A DNA stretch of 64,000 bases from Halomonas sp. Bachu 37 (GTDB lineage: Bacteria > Pseudomonadota > Gammaproteobacteria > Pseudomonadales > Halomonadaceae), in NCBI RefSeq assembly GCF_039691755.1, contig NZ_CP137552.1, positions 868,001-932,000 of the forward strand. The letters are read 5' to 3'. Below are positions 52,586-62,903 of this stretch, one piece after another. Both the position numbers and the translations under genes were made by a program. Under the pieces are notes generated by a model that saw nothing but the letters and a program-made list of their open reading frames with translations, had not been told where the DNA came from and made no database searches. How positions within the stretch are numbered: position 1 is the first letter of the stretch; each line of letters begins with the position of its first letter.

Positions 52586-55500
52586 GCCTGCTCTCCTCTG
52601 TGGAGCGGTGGGCCGTGCTGTGCTTTCCGGCCAGGTAGCAGTCCAGTGCCTCGATAAAGGCTAGTGGCGTCTTGATGGCTACCACACCGCGTGAGGGCGC
52701 CTCGATGCCACGCAGAAACACCAGCATGGCGCCGCCCACATGACGGTCATAGTCATAGTCAGGCAAGGTTAGGCGCAGGTGGCGGTGAAGCGCGACAAGA
52801 TAGAGCGACAGCTGCATGTCATAGCGTTTGTCGAGCATGGCACGCTGCATGGCGTTCGGTTGATAGGCACTATCGTCAGGACCCAGCCAGTTGGATTTCC
52901 AGTCGATGATGTAATAACGCCCGTCGTATTGCGCCAAGAGGTCTATGAATCCCTTGAGCAAGCCGTTGAGCTGCTGATAGCCCAGCTTGGGCCGCGGCTC
53001 ACCGGGATAAATAAAGTCACGGGTCAAATTGTCCATGGCCGGGGTGATCGCATTAGCGGTGGCGAACCAGAAATCGGGCTCGGCGCGGTAACGATCGAGT
53101 GCAGACAGCACCGGACCTTCGTCACCCATGGCGCTGAGTGGCGTGGTCAGCCAAGTTTGGATACCGTGGCGCAGGGCGGGGATATGCTCTTCCCAGCCCC
53201 GTCGGCGGCAGCGCTGCTCCATTCGGTTCAGCAGGCTGTCATCCGCCAGGGCGGTGGCGAAACCATGATTGGCCAAAAGCTCTAGTACGCCATGCAAGAA
53301 GGTGCCAGGACCGGGCCCGCGAGGAAATGCATGCAGTGTCCCGGCGACGGGTGGGCGAGTGTCACGTACCGCAGCAGGGACACTGGCACCCTCAGCTTCC
53401 TCCCCATGTATCTCGGCTTCGGGGGTTTCCGGCGCAGTCGCGCCTTTTTGCTGCAAGGAGGAGTAGCTAGCGACCCACCATGGAGTAAATGGTTTGTGGC
53501 TAGGCTTGCGTGCGGCTTTGCTGAGGGGTTCGGACTCGGTGGGCCGGTAGCACGTCAAGGCGCTATCACCGTCCTCCAAAGAGATGCCCTCGCAGCCCTC
53601 GGCTAGGGCTTTCCAGCGCGATCGAAGGTCGTCCAGGTCGGGTATGCCGTCTCCACCAGCCAGCAGGTAGCCCAGCGCTGACTTGTGCAGGGTAGATGAC
53701 CTGCTTTTCCCGACCTTGAGGGCAGCTAACCCTATGAAGCAGGCATGCCGCGCTCGGGTCAGCGCCACATAGAGCAAGCGCACTTCCTCCGAGAGCCGCT
53801 CGTCATCGGCTTGTTCGAAACTCTCCTTGGCCATGTCTTTCTTAGGCGCTAACTCCAATAGGGTCTGATCGTCCCGATGATAGAGCGGCGTGCCAAAGCG
53901 GCCGTTGACTTCCTTGTAGGTGCACAAGAAAGGCAGGCAGACCACGGGGTATTCCAGCCCCTTGGATTTAAAGATTGTGACCACTTGGATGAGGTCGGCG
54001 TCGCTTTCCAAGCGCAGGATCTGCTCGTCGTGGCCGGGGTCCTGGATATGTTCAGCTAGCAGGCGAATCAGCGCGTGTTCCCCATCGAGGCTATCACTGG
54101 CCTGTTGTGCCCATTCCGCCAAGTGCAGCAAATTGGTCAGTTTGCGTTCCCCCTGAGCGCCAGCCAGCAGCCGTGTCGGGATCCGATAGTCATGCATCAG
54201 CTGCCGCAGGGCAGGGAGGATGCCTTGGCGCTGCCAGCGTTGACGGTAGCCGAGAAAGGCTTCCTGGGCGCGCTCCCAGGCGCTTTCATCGCGCTGCAAC
54301 TCATCGAGCCGGACGAGGGGGAGCCCCAGAGTAGCGGTGGCCAGTGCCGTACGCAGAGTGGCGACCTCTTCGGGGTTGGCCATGGCTTTCAGCCAGCGGA
54401 GCAGATCGCGAGCCTCGGGAGTGGCGAATACGCTGTCGCGGTCAGACAAGTAAACGCTGGCCAAGCCACGATCGCTCAACGCTTCGCGGATGGCGCTAGC
54501 CTCGGAGCGATCGCGTACCAGAATGGCTATGTCACGTGCCCTGAGCGGTGTCGGCTCACTGTCCTCGGGGTTGATAAAACCGCTCTGGCCGGTGTTGGCT
54601 TGATTGAGCCACTCGGCGATGCGGTTGGCGCAGTGACGTGCAGCCAGGCGCAGGTATTGCTCTTTATTGAGGCAGCCGCCGTCGTCTTCGTCACCGGACA
54701 GCAGCCACCCCACCAGAGCTGGAGCTGGCTTGCTGTTGAGGATCAGATGCTCCTTGCGGCCGTTGACCTCGACGGCGTGAAAGGGCAAAGGGCTATCCGT
54801 GGAGGTAGCCGGATCTGTGAAGCGGAAGGCGCCACGGTCATGTTTATCTTCAGCGTGCTGAAACAGATGGTTCGTCGCCTCGACGACGGTTTGGCAAGAG
54901 CGAAAATTTGTTTTCAGCGTGTGATGACACCCCGCGGTGGCTTGTCGTGCAGACAGGTAAGTAAAGATATCGCCGCCGCGGAATCCGTAGATTGCCTGTT
55001 TGGGGTCGCCAATCAGGATGAGTGCGGTGGTGTCAGCCTCGCTCTCGTCGTTGTGATCATCATTTCCTACCCGATAGATACGCTCGAAAATCCGGTACTG
55101 GGCTGGGTCGGTATCCTGAAACTCATCGATCAAGGCGACGGGGAACTGCTGGCGGATGCGCTTGGCTAGGGCTTTTCCGCCGTCGCCTTCCAGAGCATTC
55201 GCTAGCCCTCGAATCATGTCGTTGAACCCGATCAGGGCGTTGGCTTCAAGCTGCTCGGCCAGCCGTCGGCCGACCCAGGCTCGGGCATCGGCGAGTACCT
55301 GAGGGTAGAGTTCTCTCTGCTGGGCATTTCCCTCCTCGCTGCGGGTGCGCCAGGTTTCCAAAGCCTCGAATAGGGTATGCTCAGGCAGGTCGGTGCCTTT
55401 TTTGAGCTTAAATCGTCCCCGGGCCAGTTTCTGTACGAACCCCGCCTCATCCAGGGTAAGCTTCCCTTGCCCCCATGAAGCCAATTCCTCTAGCCAGTTT

Positions 55501-56366
55501 TCGAACGTGGCGTCCTCTTTTACGCCTCGGAACACTGAGCCGTTCATGGCGCCACGTAGCTGCTTGAGAGTCGCTTGGATCTCATCGGCCTCGGCCTGAT
55601 AGGCTAGCTGCGCCTGAGTTTCAGCCCGTTGGGCGGCTACGCAGTTTTGGCTGAAACCAACCAGAAGGCTACTGAAGTCTCCTATTTCCAGAGGCTCGCC
55701 GCAGAACACCAGTGAAGCATCCTCGCGCTGGAGCAGGTTGCGAAGCGCTTTGTACAGTCCCTTGGGCGAGGCAAATAGCGAGACCATGGAGCCCGCCAGC
55801 GGCTCGCTCAACGGATAGACACGTGTACGCCAGTAGTCAGTTACCGCCTCCAACGTCAGCTCAGACAGATCCGTGACCACTTCCTGACGAAATAGCTTGC
55901 CGCTGTCGAACGCATGCTCCTTGAGCATGCGCTGGGACCAGCTGTGAATCGTCGAGATGGCGGCGTCGTCCATCCACTCGGCAGCCAGCTCAAGTCGCCG
56001 TGCGCAGGTCGGCCAGATATCGTAATTGAAGTCAGTACGTAAGGCCGCCATCAGCGGGTCGCGTTGAGCGAGCTCATCCTGATCATTTTCCGCCCTGAAT
56101 GCCTCTGCTGCTTGCACAAGCCTTGCTCGAATCCGGTCACGCAACTCCTGGCTGGCAGCCTCGGTGAAGGTAACGACGAGAATATCGGGTGGCACGAGCG
56201 GACTGGTATAGCCATTGTCGCGCCGAGATTCGTCACTGTCTGGCTGACCATGCCCTAACACTAGGCGCACGTAGAGTAGGGCAATGGTGAACGTCTTGCC
56301 GGTTCCGGCACTGGCCTCGATCAGCTGGCTGCCGCGTAGGGGCAGCTCAAGGGGCAACTGGCTCAT
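52578..56366 (-). CDS. recB: Exodeoxyribonuclease V beta subunit RecB
   Basis: 1262 aa from the ATG at 56366, which overlaps the recC stop as ATGA; a TTG four codons earlier is less likely. Walker A EASAGTGKTFT lies near residue 20. UvrD-type motif II is LIDEFQDTDP near 408, motif III GDPKQAIYGFRGGD near 449, and TIFKSKGLEYPVV near 800 is motif V. The C-terminal nuclease domain keeps YYIIDWKSNWLG near 1155, with the D and K of the RecB active site. It is thus a complete 3'-5' helicase-nuclease. Length is slightly above E. coli RecB (1180 aa). Confidence 0.94.
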   Translation of the reverse strand: MSQLPLELPLRGSQLIEASAGTGKTFTIALLYVRLVLGHGQPDSDESRRDNGYTSPLVPPDILVVTFTEAASQELRDRIRARLVQAAEAFRAENDQDELAQRDPLMAALRTDFNYDIWPTCARRLELAAEWMDDAAISTIHSWSQRMLKEHAFDSGKLFRQEVVTDLSELTLEAVTDYWRTRVYPLSEPLAGSMVSLFASPKGLYKALRNLLQREDASLVFCGEPLEIGDFSSLLVGFSQNCVAAQRAETQAQLAYQAEADEIQATLKQLRGAMNGSVFRGVKEDATFENWLEELASWGQGKLTLDEAGFVQKLARGRFKLKKGTDLPEHTLFEALETWRTRSEEGNAQQRELYPQVLADARAWVGRRLAEQLEANALIGFNDMIRGLANALEGDGGKALAKRIRQQFPVALIDEFQDTDPAQYRIFERIYRVGNDDHNDESEADTTALILIGDPKQAIYGFRGGDIFTYLSARQATAGCHHTLKTNFRSCQTVVEATNHLFQHAEDKHDRGAFRFTDPATSTDSPLPFHAVEVNGRKEHLILNSKPAPALVGWLLSGDEDDGGCLNKEQYLRLAARHCANRIAEWLNQANTGQSGFINPEDSEPTPLRARDIAILVRDRSEASAIREALSDRGLASVYLSDRDSVFATPEARDLLRWLKAMANPEEVATLRTALATATLGLPLVRLDELQRDESAWERAQEAFLGYRQRWQRQGILPALRQLMHDYRIPTRLLAGAQGERKLTNLLHLAEWAQQASDSLDGEHALIRLLAEHIQDPGHDEQILRLESDADLIQVVTIFKSKGLEYPVVCLPFLCTYKEVNGRFGTPLYHRDDQTLLELAPKKDMAKESFEQADDERLSEEVRLLYVALTRARHACFIGLAALKVGKSRSSTLHKSALGYLLAGGDGIPDLDDLRSRWKALAEGCEGISLEDGDSALTCYRPTESEPLSKAARKPSHKPFTPWWVASYSSLQQKGATAPETPEAEIHGEEAEGASVPAAVRDTRPPVAGTLHAFPRGPGPGTFLHGVLELLANHGFATALADDSLLNRMEQRCRRRGWEEHIPALRHGIQTWLTTPLSAMGDEGPVLSALDRYRAEPDFWFATANAITPAMDNLTRDFIYPGEPRPKLGYQQLNGLLKGFIDLLAQYDGRYYIIDWKSNWLGPDDSAYQPNAMQRAMLDKRYDMQLSLYLVALHRHLRLTLPDYDYDRHVGGAMLVFLRGIEAPSRGVVAIKTPLAFIEALDCYLAGKHSTAHRSTEESRHE

Positions 56367-59300
56367 AAGGTTGTCCAAGTATGCAGATCGCCATAGAGAT
56401 CACGGCTGGCGCTGGTGAATTCTGATGAATCCAGCAGAGCATTCAAAGTTGGAAATTCCCGCACGAACAGAGGGTAGCGTTCGGGAAAGCGCTCGAAAGC
56501 CTCTTCCCACGCTGCGCGCAAATTGCGGTCGTCGGCCATGTTGGCAGGGGGCCAGGCGCTGTCGCCGGCGACCGGATAATTTGCCAATGCGGCAAACGCG
56601 AGGTCAGGGTGCGTGGGTGTGATCTTCTGCATGCCTTGGAGCCATTGGGTCATCAGGTGGGTGAGCCTTTCACCGGCCTGGGTACTCTGCATGCCGCGTA
56701 TCTCCAACGTGCCGCTGGGAGAGACCAGATAGCTGGGCGACTCGGGATAGAGCAGTTGCAGGCCCAGATGTGCTGGCCAATGACGCAGAATCTGGAGCCA
56801 GTGCCAGCCGTCTCCCTGATGGATCTGACTGGTCAGCAATACAATACGCGCGACCTGGCTCTCTCCCTGCTGATCAGGGAAGGCGTACAGATGATCCAGC
56901 GTGTCTACCAAGTCGAGCGAGTCGGCTTCGATACCCTCAAGATCAATCGGGATGCTATGTCGCACCAGTGGGGTCATGGAAAGGCTTTGAGGGTACTGCG
57001 CCAGCAATTGCCGGTAAGCGGCCAAGGTGTCGGGAAGCCGCTGCAGTAGCTCCTGACAGATGGCTGGACCAACCGGCGTCGGGGGATAGTGTCCAGCCCG
57101 TTGGCGCTGCTCGACTAAATGATTGAAGATTGTTTCCAGGTCAAGGTCACGTGTATGGGATAATCGCTGTCCGAGCGGTTGCACCAAGGCTTCGCGCTGT
57201 TGCCATTTGCCAAGGCCTTCAAAGCCGAACGGCTCATCATCTTCGATGTCAGCGTGGTCACTCTGCATGTGCGTGGAAAGACGCTGCTGGAACAGGGCCG
57301 ATACAGGGTCACGAAGGAGGCTGACCAGGTTGGCCAGAGTTACCTCGCCCTCTGGTAGCCAGGGTGGCAAGGACCCTGGCTCACCAACTTCTTTTCCGGT
57401 CGCGTCGTACACGCCTTGCCATTCATCTGCATACGTAAACAGTGGCGATTCGGCCTGGAAGTAGCCGACTCCAAAAGGCTGCAAAGGGTGCTCGGTGGTC
57501 AAGCCTTTCAAAAGCACTTGAGCTGCCTTTTCGGCATCGCTGGGCGATTGCCCAGAACGCGCCGGCTGTCCCTCCAACTGCCAGCCCTTACCCAAGTGGT
57601 CGCGTAGTTGGCCGACCAGGACGCTGGGTGGCTGTTCGCTGTTGTCTTTGGGACTACGTCCACACCAGCTAATGGTCAGGCACTCCCGGGCGGAGAGCAA
57701 CGCTTCAAGGAATAGGTAGCGGTCATCGTCGCGACGCGAGCGGTCCCCGGCGCGGTAGTGGCCGCGCATCGCCATCAAGTCGAAATCCATGACCTCGGCA
57801 CGTCGTGGGTAGGCGCCGTCGTTCATGCCTAGCAGGCAGACATGGCGAAAGGGAATGGCGCGCATCGGCATTAAAGTGGCGAAAGTCACTCGTCCCATTG
57901 TGAAACTCTGTGACAGCTGCGGTTCATCGATACGGCCAAGCCAGCTTTCGCGGACGACGGCCAACGGCAGTGCCTTGCTGAGACCGGCCTCTTCAATTTC
58001 CTGCTGCCACTCCTCCAGTGCGGTCTGAATCCGACCCAGCAGTACCTGCTCGGCGGTAGACGTTGGCGCTAACGTGTCTTGCAGTAGGGCGGAAAGAGTA
58101 TTCCCCCAGTCTACGGCACTCTGCGCTACCTGAAGTCGCTGGCGCAGACTGTCTAGGGTCATGATTAGACGGTAGAGTGGCCCCACCAGAGCAGCATCAA
58201 GTCCAGCGACCTCATCATAGGGCACGATATCGGCCCACTCGTCGCCATCATGGGTCGCTTCACCGACTGCATAGCCCATCAACATACGCTCTAGACCGAA
58301 GCGCCAGGTATGCAGCTCGTCATGCTTTGGTAAGCCCATTTCACTGCGCTGGGCGGCATCCAGCCCCCAGCGCACGTTGGCCTCGTGGACCCAGCGCTGC
58401 AGGGTAAGTAGATCGCTCTCCGCCAGGCCGAAGCGCTCACGTACCGGTGGGATATCCAGCAGATCGAGAATCTCGCTGGCGCGGCAGCGCAGCCGGGGTA
58501 GTGACAGCAGAGTTTCCAGCGCCACCAGCATCGGCTCGCGATGACGCTGCTGCTGGTCGGCCACATGGTAGGGCAGGTGCCTGGCCTCTCCCGGCGTGAA
58601 TTGGCCGAAGACGGCATCAATGTAGGGGGCGTAGTCATTGATGTTCGGCACCATGACCAGGACATCACGAAGCTGTAACGTAGGGTCCTCCGCGAAAGCT
58701 GCCAGCAACTGATCGTGCAGTACTTCCAGCTCGCGTTGTGGGCTGTGGCAGTTGTGAAAGCGGATCGATGTGTCGCGGTCCGGGTTTACGGCCGGCCATT
58801 TGGCCTGAGTTTCAGCCAGAGGGCTAAGTTCGAGGATATCCGCTTGCAGCTGGCCCAGCAGGGTATCAGTCGATGGATCTTGGAAGAGGTCCACCGAAAG
58901 ATCCAGCAAAGTGCTTGTGGCTTCCACATCGGTGGCGTCGTGTTCGCTCAGCAGTTGCAGATAGTCACGACCCTGTTTGCCCCAGGCGGCCAACAACGGG
59001 TGGGCATAGAGATGGAGCGCTTCAGGCTTAAGATGTAAGTCAGCTGGCATTCCCTTGCGGCGCTGCTGACGGTGATACTTTCGCAGAACTTCCTGGGTTT
59101 CGATGATTTCGCCCCAGTAATGTTTGCACGGGTTGAGCAGGCATAACACTACTTCGCTGACGCGAGACAGCGCGACCAACACTTCGAGCATTTGCTGGGG
59201 GAGCGAGGAGATGCCGAAGATCAAAATTCGCGGTGGCAAATCCTCCGGGCGCGCTGTAAGACGTTCGGCAGCGGCCAGAAAGCGACGATGCACTGCGCCT

Positions 59301-59938
59301 CGGTGGCTTAGTACGTGTTCATCGCCCAGCGACTCGATTATCATCCGCCACAGTGCGGGTTGCCAGCGCTGTTCGTCAGGGATCGCAATGGTGCGGTTGC
59401 CCGGAAGAACCAATGTATCATCACCGGCTTCCCAAGCGTTCAACCAGTCTGCGCGATAGACTTGATACTGATCAAACAGGTCGGCGAGCCGCTCGGCTAA
59501 TTGGTAGTGCTTGCGCAGTTCATCGTCGCCCTGGAGGTAGCGTGCCAAGGGGCTGAACAGTGGATTGTCAGTTAGCTGGGGGAGTAGCGCCATCAGCCGC
59601 CAGCGTAGCCGCGTTTTGTCATAGGGCGAGGTGACTGGAACTTTTTCGGGTCCTTCCACTGCCTCGATGACGCTTCGGTAGGCCTGCCACTGAAATCTGG
59701 CAGGTAGCTGAACGTCTACCCCTAGGCAGATACCGTGGCCCGGCTCGCCCTGGTGCTCGGCGATGGATGTCTTGAGCCACTGAGCGATGCCGTTGCTCTG
59801 CACCAGGTAAACACTTCTTTCCAGCGGATGCAGCGGGTGTTTGCCAAGCCACCTTAGGGCGAGATCGCGCAGGTCCTCCATGCGGTTGCTCTGCAGTACG
59901 ATAAGCCCTTGCTTCGCCGATTGGGGTGAGTCAGTCAT
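56363..59938 (-). CDS. recC: Exodeoxyribonuclease V gamma subunit RecC
   Basis: 1191 aa from the ATG at 59938, whose first bases overlap the stop of the upstream WYL gene (ATGACTGA). A longer frame to 60031 would overlap the WYL gene more deeply. RecC features include LVQSNGIAQWLK near residue 53, RILIFGISSLP near 243, VMVPNINDYAPYI near 430, HVCLLGMNDGAYPR near 700 and DFDLM after it. RecC holds the RecB and RecD subunits and scans for Chi with its inactivated helicase fold. It is first of recC-recB-recD, all coupled by short overlaps. Confidence 0.94.
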   Translation of the reverse strand: MTDSPQSAKQGLIVLQSNRMEDLRDLALRWLGKHPLHPLERSVYLVQSNGIAQWLKTSIAEHQGEPGHGICLGVDVQLPARFQWQAYRSVIEAVEGPEKVPVTSPYDKTRLRWRLMALLPQLTDNPLFSPLARYLQGDDELRKHYQLAERLADLFDQYQVYRADWLNAWEAGDDTLVLPGNRTIAIPDEQRWQPALWRMIIESLGDEHVLSHRGAVHRRFLAAAERLTARPEDLPPRILIFGISSLPQQMLEVLVALSRVSEVVLCLLNPCKHYWGEIIETQEVLRKYHRQQRRKGMPADLHLKPEALHLYAHPLLAAWGKQGRDYLQLLSEHDATDVEATSTLLDLSVDLFQDPSTDTLLGQLQADILELSPLAETQAKWPAVNPDRDTSIRFHNCHSPQRELEVLHDQLLAAFAEDPTLQLRDVLVMVPNINDYAPYIDAVFGQFTPGEARHLPYHVADQQQRHREPMLVALETLLSLPRLRCRASEILDLLDIPPVRERFGLAESDLLTLQRWVHEANVRWGLDAAQRSEMGLPKHDELHTWRFGLERMLMGYAVGEATHDGDEWADIVPYDEVAGLDAALVGPLYRLIMTLDSLRQRLQVAQSAVDWGNTLSALLQDTLAPTSTAEQVLLGRIQTALEEWQQEIEEAGLSKALPLAVVRESWLGRIDEPQLSQSFTMGRVTFATLMPMRAIPFRHVCLLGMNDGAYPRRAEVMDFDLMAMRGHYRAGDRSRRDDDRYLFLEALLSARECLTISWCGRSPKDNSEQPPSVLVGQLRDHLGKGWQLEGQPARSGQSPSDAEKAAQVLLKGLTTEHPLQPFGVGYFQAESPLFTYADEWQGVYDATGKEVGEPGSLPPWLPEGEVTLANLVSLLRDPVSALFQQRLSTHMQSDHADIEDDEPFGFEGLGKWQQREALVQPLGQRLSHTRDLDLETIFNHLVEQRQRAGHYPPTPVGPAICQELLQRLPDTLAAYRQLLAQYPQSLSMTPLVRHSIPIDLEGIEADSLDLVDTLDHLYAFPDQQGESQVARIVLLTSQIHQGDGWHWLQILRHWPAHLGLQLLYPESPSYLVSPSGTLEIRGMQSTQAGERLTHLMTQWLQGMQKITPTHPDLAFAALANYPVAGDSAWPPANMADDRNLRAAWEEAFERFPERYPLFVREFPTLNALLDSSEFTSASRDLYGDLHTWTTL

Positions 59939-60950
59939 TGGCGTGCTTTCCCCGCTCGACGATTGCTTTGGCCGTCGAGTAAATCTCACTTCTCCAAGCG
60001 GCCGGTTCGACCACCTCCACGTTGGCCCCAAGGCCCATCAACCACCACAGAGTCTGTTGGTCGTCGGGGATTCGGGCCTCCAATCGCTGCCAGTCGCTTT
60101 GGGGCAGGGGAGCAAGCATTTGTGTCTCGGACAGTGGCGTTTCGCTGAGTAGCCAGGCCACCTGAGGCGCGACATGGGCCACTAAGTTGATAGGCTCCTG
60201 CCCCTGTAGGTAGCCGAAGCCGCCATGAGCGATGTAGGCGTCGATATCAAATGACTCCGCCCTTCGCCATGGCGATTCGCTGAGTGCAGCGCTTTGGATG
60301 CGGTGCATGGCGAACTGCCGGATATCGTCGTACTTGTAGACGGTGGCCAGCAGGTAGGTCACGCTATGACGGCTAACTAGCCCTTGGGGGTGGAGGGTAA
60401 GCTGCTTTTCCTTCTCGGCACTGCGCGACAGATAGGTGACATCAATGGTGCACTGAGTCAGTAATGCCTCTGACACTACTTGCCAGGTCGATTCAGACAG
60501 TGGAGCGGGGACCAACGCTTTACCGTTGGGTATGGCGCGGACCTTCCGAGCCCACTGGCTCAAACCGTTGCGTTCCAGATCATCAAGCAGTCGCCGGGCA
60601 TCACGAAACTGAGGAGTGAGCTGGCCGATTACTACTGGCGGCAGCAGGCCCTTGAGGTACTCCTCGGTTAGCACCAACGTTAGCGCGCTGGGCACATCGA
60701 GCGCGGGTAGATTGCAGTGGAACTCCCGATCGAAAAACCAGCGAAACGGTCTCTGGCTATCGTCGCAACCTAGCGGGAAGTGAATGGCAAGCTTGTCGCG
60801 CAAATCGCGTTGTAGGGAGCGTGCATCGATCTGAAACCCGCGTTCATTCAGCTTTTCCAGCAGCACCGGGGTGCTGATGCGGCCTGGACTACGAGGAATC
60901 AATTGCAGCATGGCCAAGTAGCGAAATAAGGTGTCACGAATTTCAGACAT
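59931..60950 (-). CDS. WYL-domain transcriptional regulator
   Basis: 339 aa. An N-terminal winged helix (TLFRYLAMLQLIPR, then RSLQRDLRDKLAIHFPL) precedes the WYL region, with IDVTYLSR near residue 165, LTLHPQGLVSRHSVTYLLATVY near 181 and FAMHRIQSA near 215, and a C-terminal WCX domain. WYL proteins sense nucleic-acid-type ligands and regulate many phage-defence loci (for example BrxR-like and CRISPR-associated regulators). Here it directly precedes recC and overlaps it by 8 nt, so it probably autoregulates this RecBCD operon. RecBCD operons of model gammaproteobacteria lack such a gene. Confidence 0.88.
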   Translation of the reverse strand: MSEIRDTLFRYLAMLQLIPRSPGRISTPVLLEKLNERGFQIDARSLQRDLRDKLAIHFPLGCDDSQRPFRWFFDREFHCNLPALDVPSALTLVLTEEYLKGLLPPVVIGQLTPQFRDARRLLDDLERNGLSQWARKVRAIPNGKALVPAPLSESTWQVVSEALLTQCTIDVTYLSRSAEKEKQLTLHPQGLVSRHSVTYLLATVYKYDDIRQFAMHRIQSAALSESPWRRAESFDIDAYIAHGGFGYLQGQEPINLVAHVAPQVAWLLSETPLSETQMLAPLPQSDWQRLEARIPDDQQTLWWLMGLGANVEVVEPAAWRSEIYSTAKAIVERGKHAND

Positions 60951-61012
60951 GAGCGCTCCGTATCGGTAATAGGGAATCTATCGGCGTAGCCTGAGGGAAC
61001 TTGAGGAGCGAA

Positions 61013-61660
61013 TTATTTGCGCTTTAGCAACCAGGCGGCGACCGGGTCGGGAAGAGCTGGCGTACCACGGTAACGCTCTATTACAGCCTGAACGTGCCGG
61101 TGCCAGCCGGCTTCTAACGCCTCTAGCTGAAGCGATACCGGGGAGGGGGCCATTTCCCAACACATTCGGTCGAGAGGGGCTTCGATATCTAAGCGTGGAT
61201 GTTTAGCCAGCCAGGTGTAGACCTTCTCTACAGGCCAGGCTGCCGCAGCAGGAAAAAACACGGCATCATTAGACAAATCGTGACCCAACTGCAGCAGCTG
61301 CATGTTGACGTTGTGGTCACACGCGAGATGCCAGCGATGCAGCTCCCGGCAGTGAACTGGGCGGTAATCACCTGCCACCGCGTGCCACACGAGGTGGGCA
61401 TGGATGAATTCACGAGAAGTAGCATTCAGTGTCTCGCTCCAGCTAGTGTTGAATAACACCCGCTTTCCATCGGTCGTGGCGGTTGGAACATGAGCAGAAA
61501 TGGTTGGTTCGATAAACAGCCCTTCAGCCAGTGCCGCGGTGACAGGATATGCTTCGGCCCACCGTTGCCGATCCGAATGCCAAGCGGCCGCTTGATTGGC
61601 CTGATTAAAGTACATGTACGTCGTATGCTCATAGTGGCCTGGCTGCACTGTATTCTTCAT
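61013..61660 (-). CDS. Metallopeptidase-like (DUF2201-type) protein
   Basis: 215 aa. The segment HAHLVWHAVAGDYRP near residue 86, followed by CRELHRWHLACDHNVNMQLLQLG, resembles the putative metallopeptidase domain of DUF2201/COG3864 proteins: H-x3-H, then a helix with W-x2-A-x-D-x2-x-N. That domain is usually fused to or next to a vWA domain and partnered with a MoxR-type AAA+ ATPase. No vWA domain is present here, but a tandem AAA+ ATPase ends the operon. GAGG precedes the ATG. The gap to the WYL gene is 62 nt. Confidence 0.7.
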   Translation of the reverse strand: MKNTVQPGHYEHTTYMYFNQANQAAAWHSDRQRWAEAYPVTAALAEGLFIEPTISAHVPTATTDGKRVLFNTSWSETLNATSREFIHAHLVWHAVAGDYRPVHCRELHRWHLACDHNVNMQLLQLGHDLSNDAVFFPAAAAWPVEKVYTWLAKHPRLDIEAPLDRMCWEMAPSPVSLQLEALEAGWHRHVQAVIERYRGTPALPDPVAAWLLKRK

Positions 61661-62903
61661 GTGCTACCTCGTGTCTGGGGTACTGCCAGTGTCGGACCAT
61701 GTTGCGACAATTGGTGTCGTATCTTGATTGTGACGGCATGGGCGGCATTCTCGCCCTTGGACCGCGCACGGATCGGAATCCTTGCGCTTTGGTGTTGATG
61801 CACTATGTACTTTAATGGGGCGGAACGCCCCCAGCAGACGGTGACCAAGGCAGGACGTCGAAATCGACTGGACTGGCAGCTAGAAAACGCGCGACGGGAC
61901 GGCGATAGCTACTCTGGAGGGGAAACGACGCGTAGCGTCTAAAGTTCGCCGGACAGCCTGACAGCTCGCTGAAGGGAAAAGCAGCATGGCTAGGGCACTG
62001 GCTAACGAACGAAAAGCAGACCCACCCAGGACACCACAAGCTAGCGGGAGTGGGAATACTATTGTGGCTTCCTTGATCGGCTGGGGCTCATCATCGCGGC
62101 GCTCAGCCTTGCTGGCCTTAACGCACCCACACCGTACTGACGGATAACTGGATGCAGTTGCGAAGAAAGCCGGGACAGAGGCCTACAAGCCACACATCTT
62201 CGATGTCGTCTGTTACCGGCACGGGACCAGACCCGCACCGATGCCCATGGCCCAGGTTACCTATCCCTCGCCTTCGTCGTCCCTGGGGTCTTCCTGAGCC
62301 CATAGATCACCTACCTGGGTCACGCTCAACGCATGCAGTTCATAGGCGTTGAGGCAAATCCCCTTGCCGGACTCATAGTTCCTGCACAGTCGGCTCAGGA
62401 CATCATGCGCTGCGCCCTGAAGGTCCCTTGCCAACGATTCCTCGGTGACGCGTCAAGCGAGCGCTTTTCGCCTACCCATACTTTGTTCCTCTTCGTCTGG
62501 CTATCAGTCATCTGCTCTTACCCGCCTGTCCGGCGGCGAGCCTCTCTTAAGCGACTATAAGGGACGACCAAGGTGAAGCAAGGTGGCAGCCGGCCTATGG
62601 GCCAGGTCGTGGCAGGTACTGCGGGTCGAGCCTGCATATTTTTTACAGGAAATGGATCCACAGTCGGCTCAGGACATTGCTGCAGTGCGCCGGAAGGAAA
62701 CCGTCGATCCGCTCGGCAAATAACCGACGTTGAGTCACTGCCTTGCTGCTCAGGGCTTTGCGGATGAAGTAGGCGCACGCACCCCACCGACTGAAGGCAG
62801 GCCCATGGGTGCACATGAGTATTGTTGACTGGAGTGGACGGACACGGAGCGCGGTTTGTCCGGGTGAGGCCCTGGCTAGTAGGTCAACGAAGCTTGGACA
62901 CGC
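61661..62903. other. Region of IS481 scraps and decayed sequence
   Basis: About 1.2 kb with no supportable complete gene. It includes an IS481 fragment at about 62140-62250, and a direct repeat CACAGTCGGCTCAGGACAT at 62386 and 62659. There is also a minus-strand open stretch ending AYFIRKALSSKAVTQRRL-like near 62700-62770 that looks like transposase debris but is not identified. Confidence 0.5.
62140..62250 (+). pseudogene. IS481-family fragment, second copy
   Basis: Closely matches 24510-24605 (shared GCGAAGAAGGCCGGGACAGA-like start and CTGCTACCGGCAC-like end) and encodes the same MQFAKKAGTEAYK region one frame off. Only about 100 nt remain. Confidence 0.75.

Noticed and set aside
54075..55169. 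364-codon plus-strand frame opposite recB
   Set aside because: Antisense to an intact RecB; no recognisable domain.
61812..62039. 75-codon minus-strand frame upstream of the metallopeptidase gene
   Set aside because: No ribosome site and no family; overlaps a noncoding hairpin motif.
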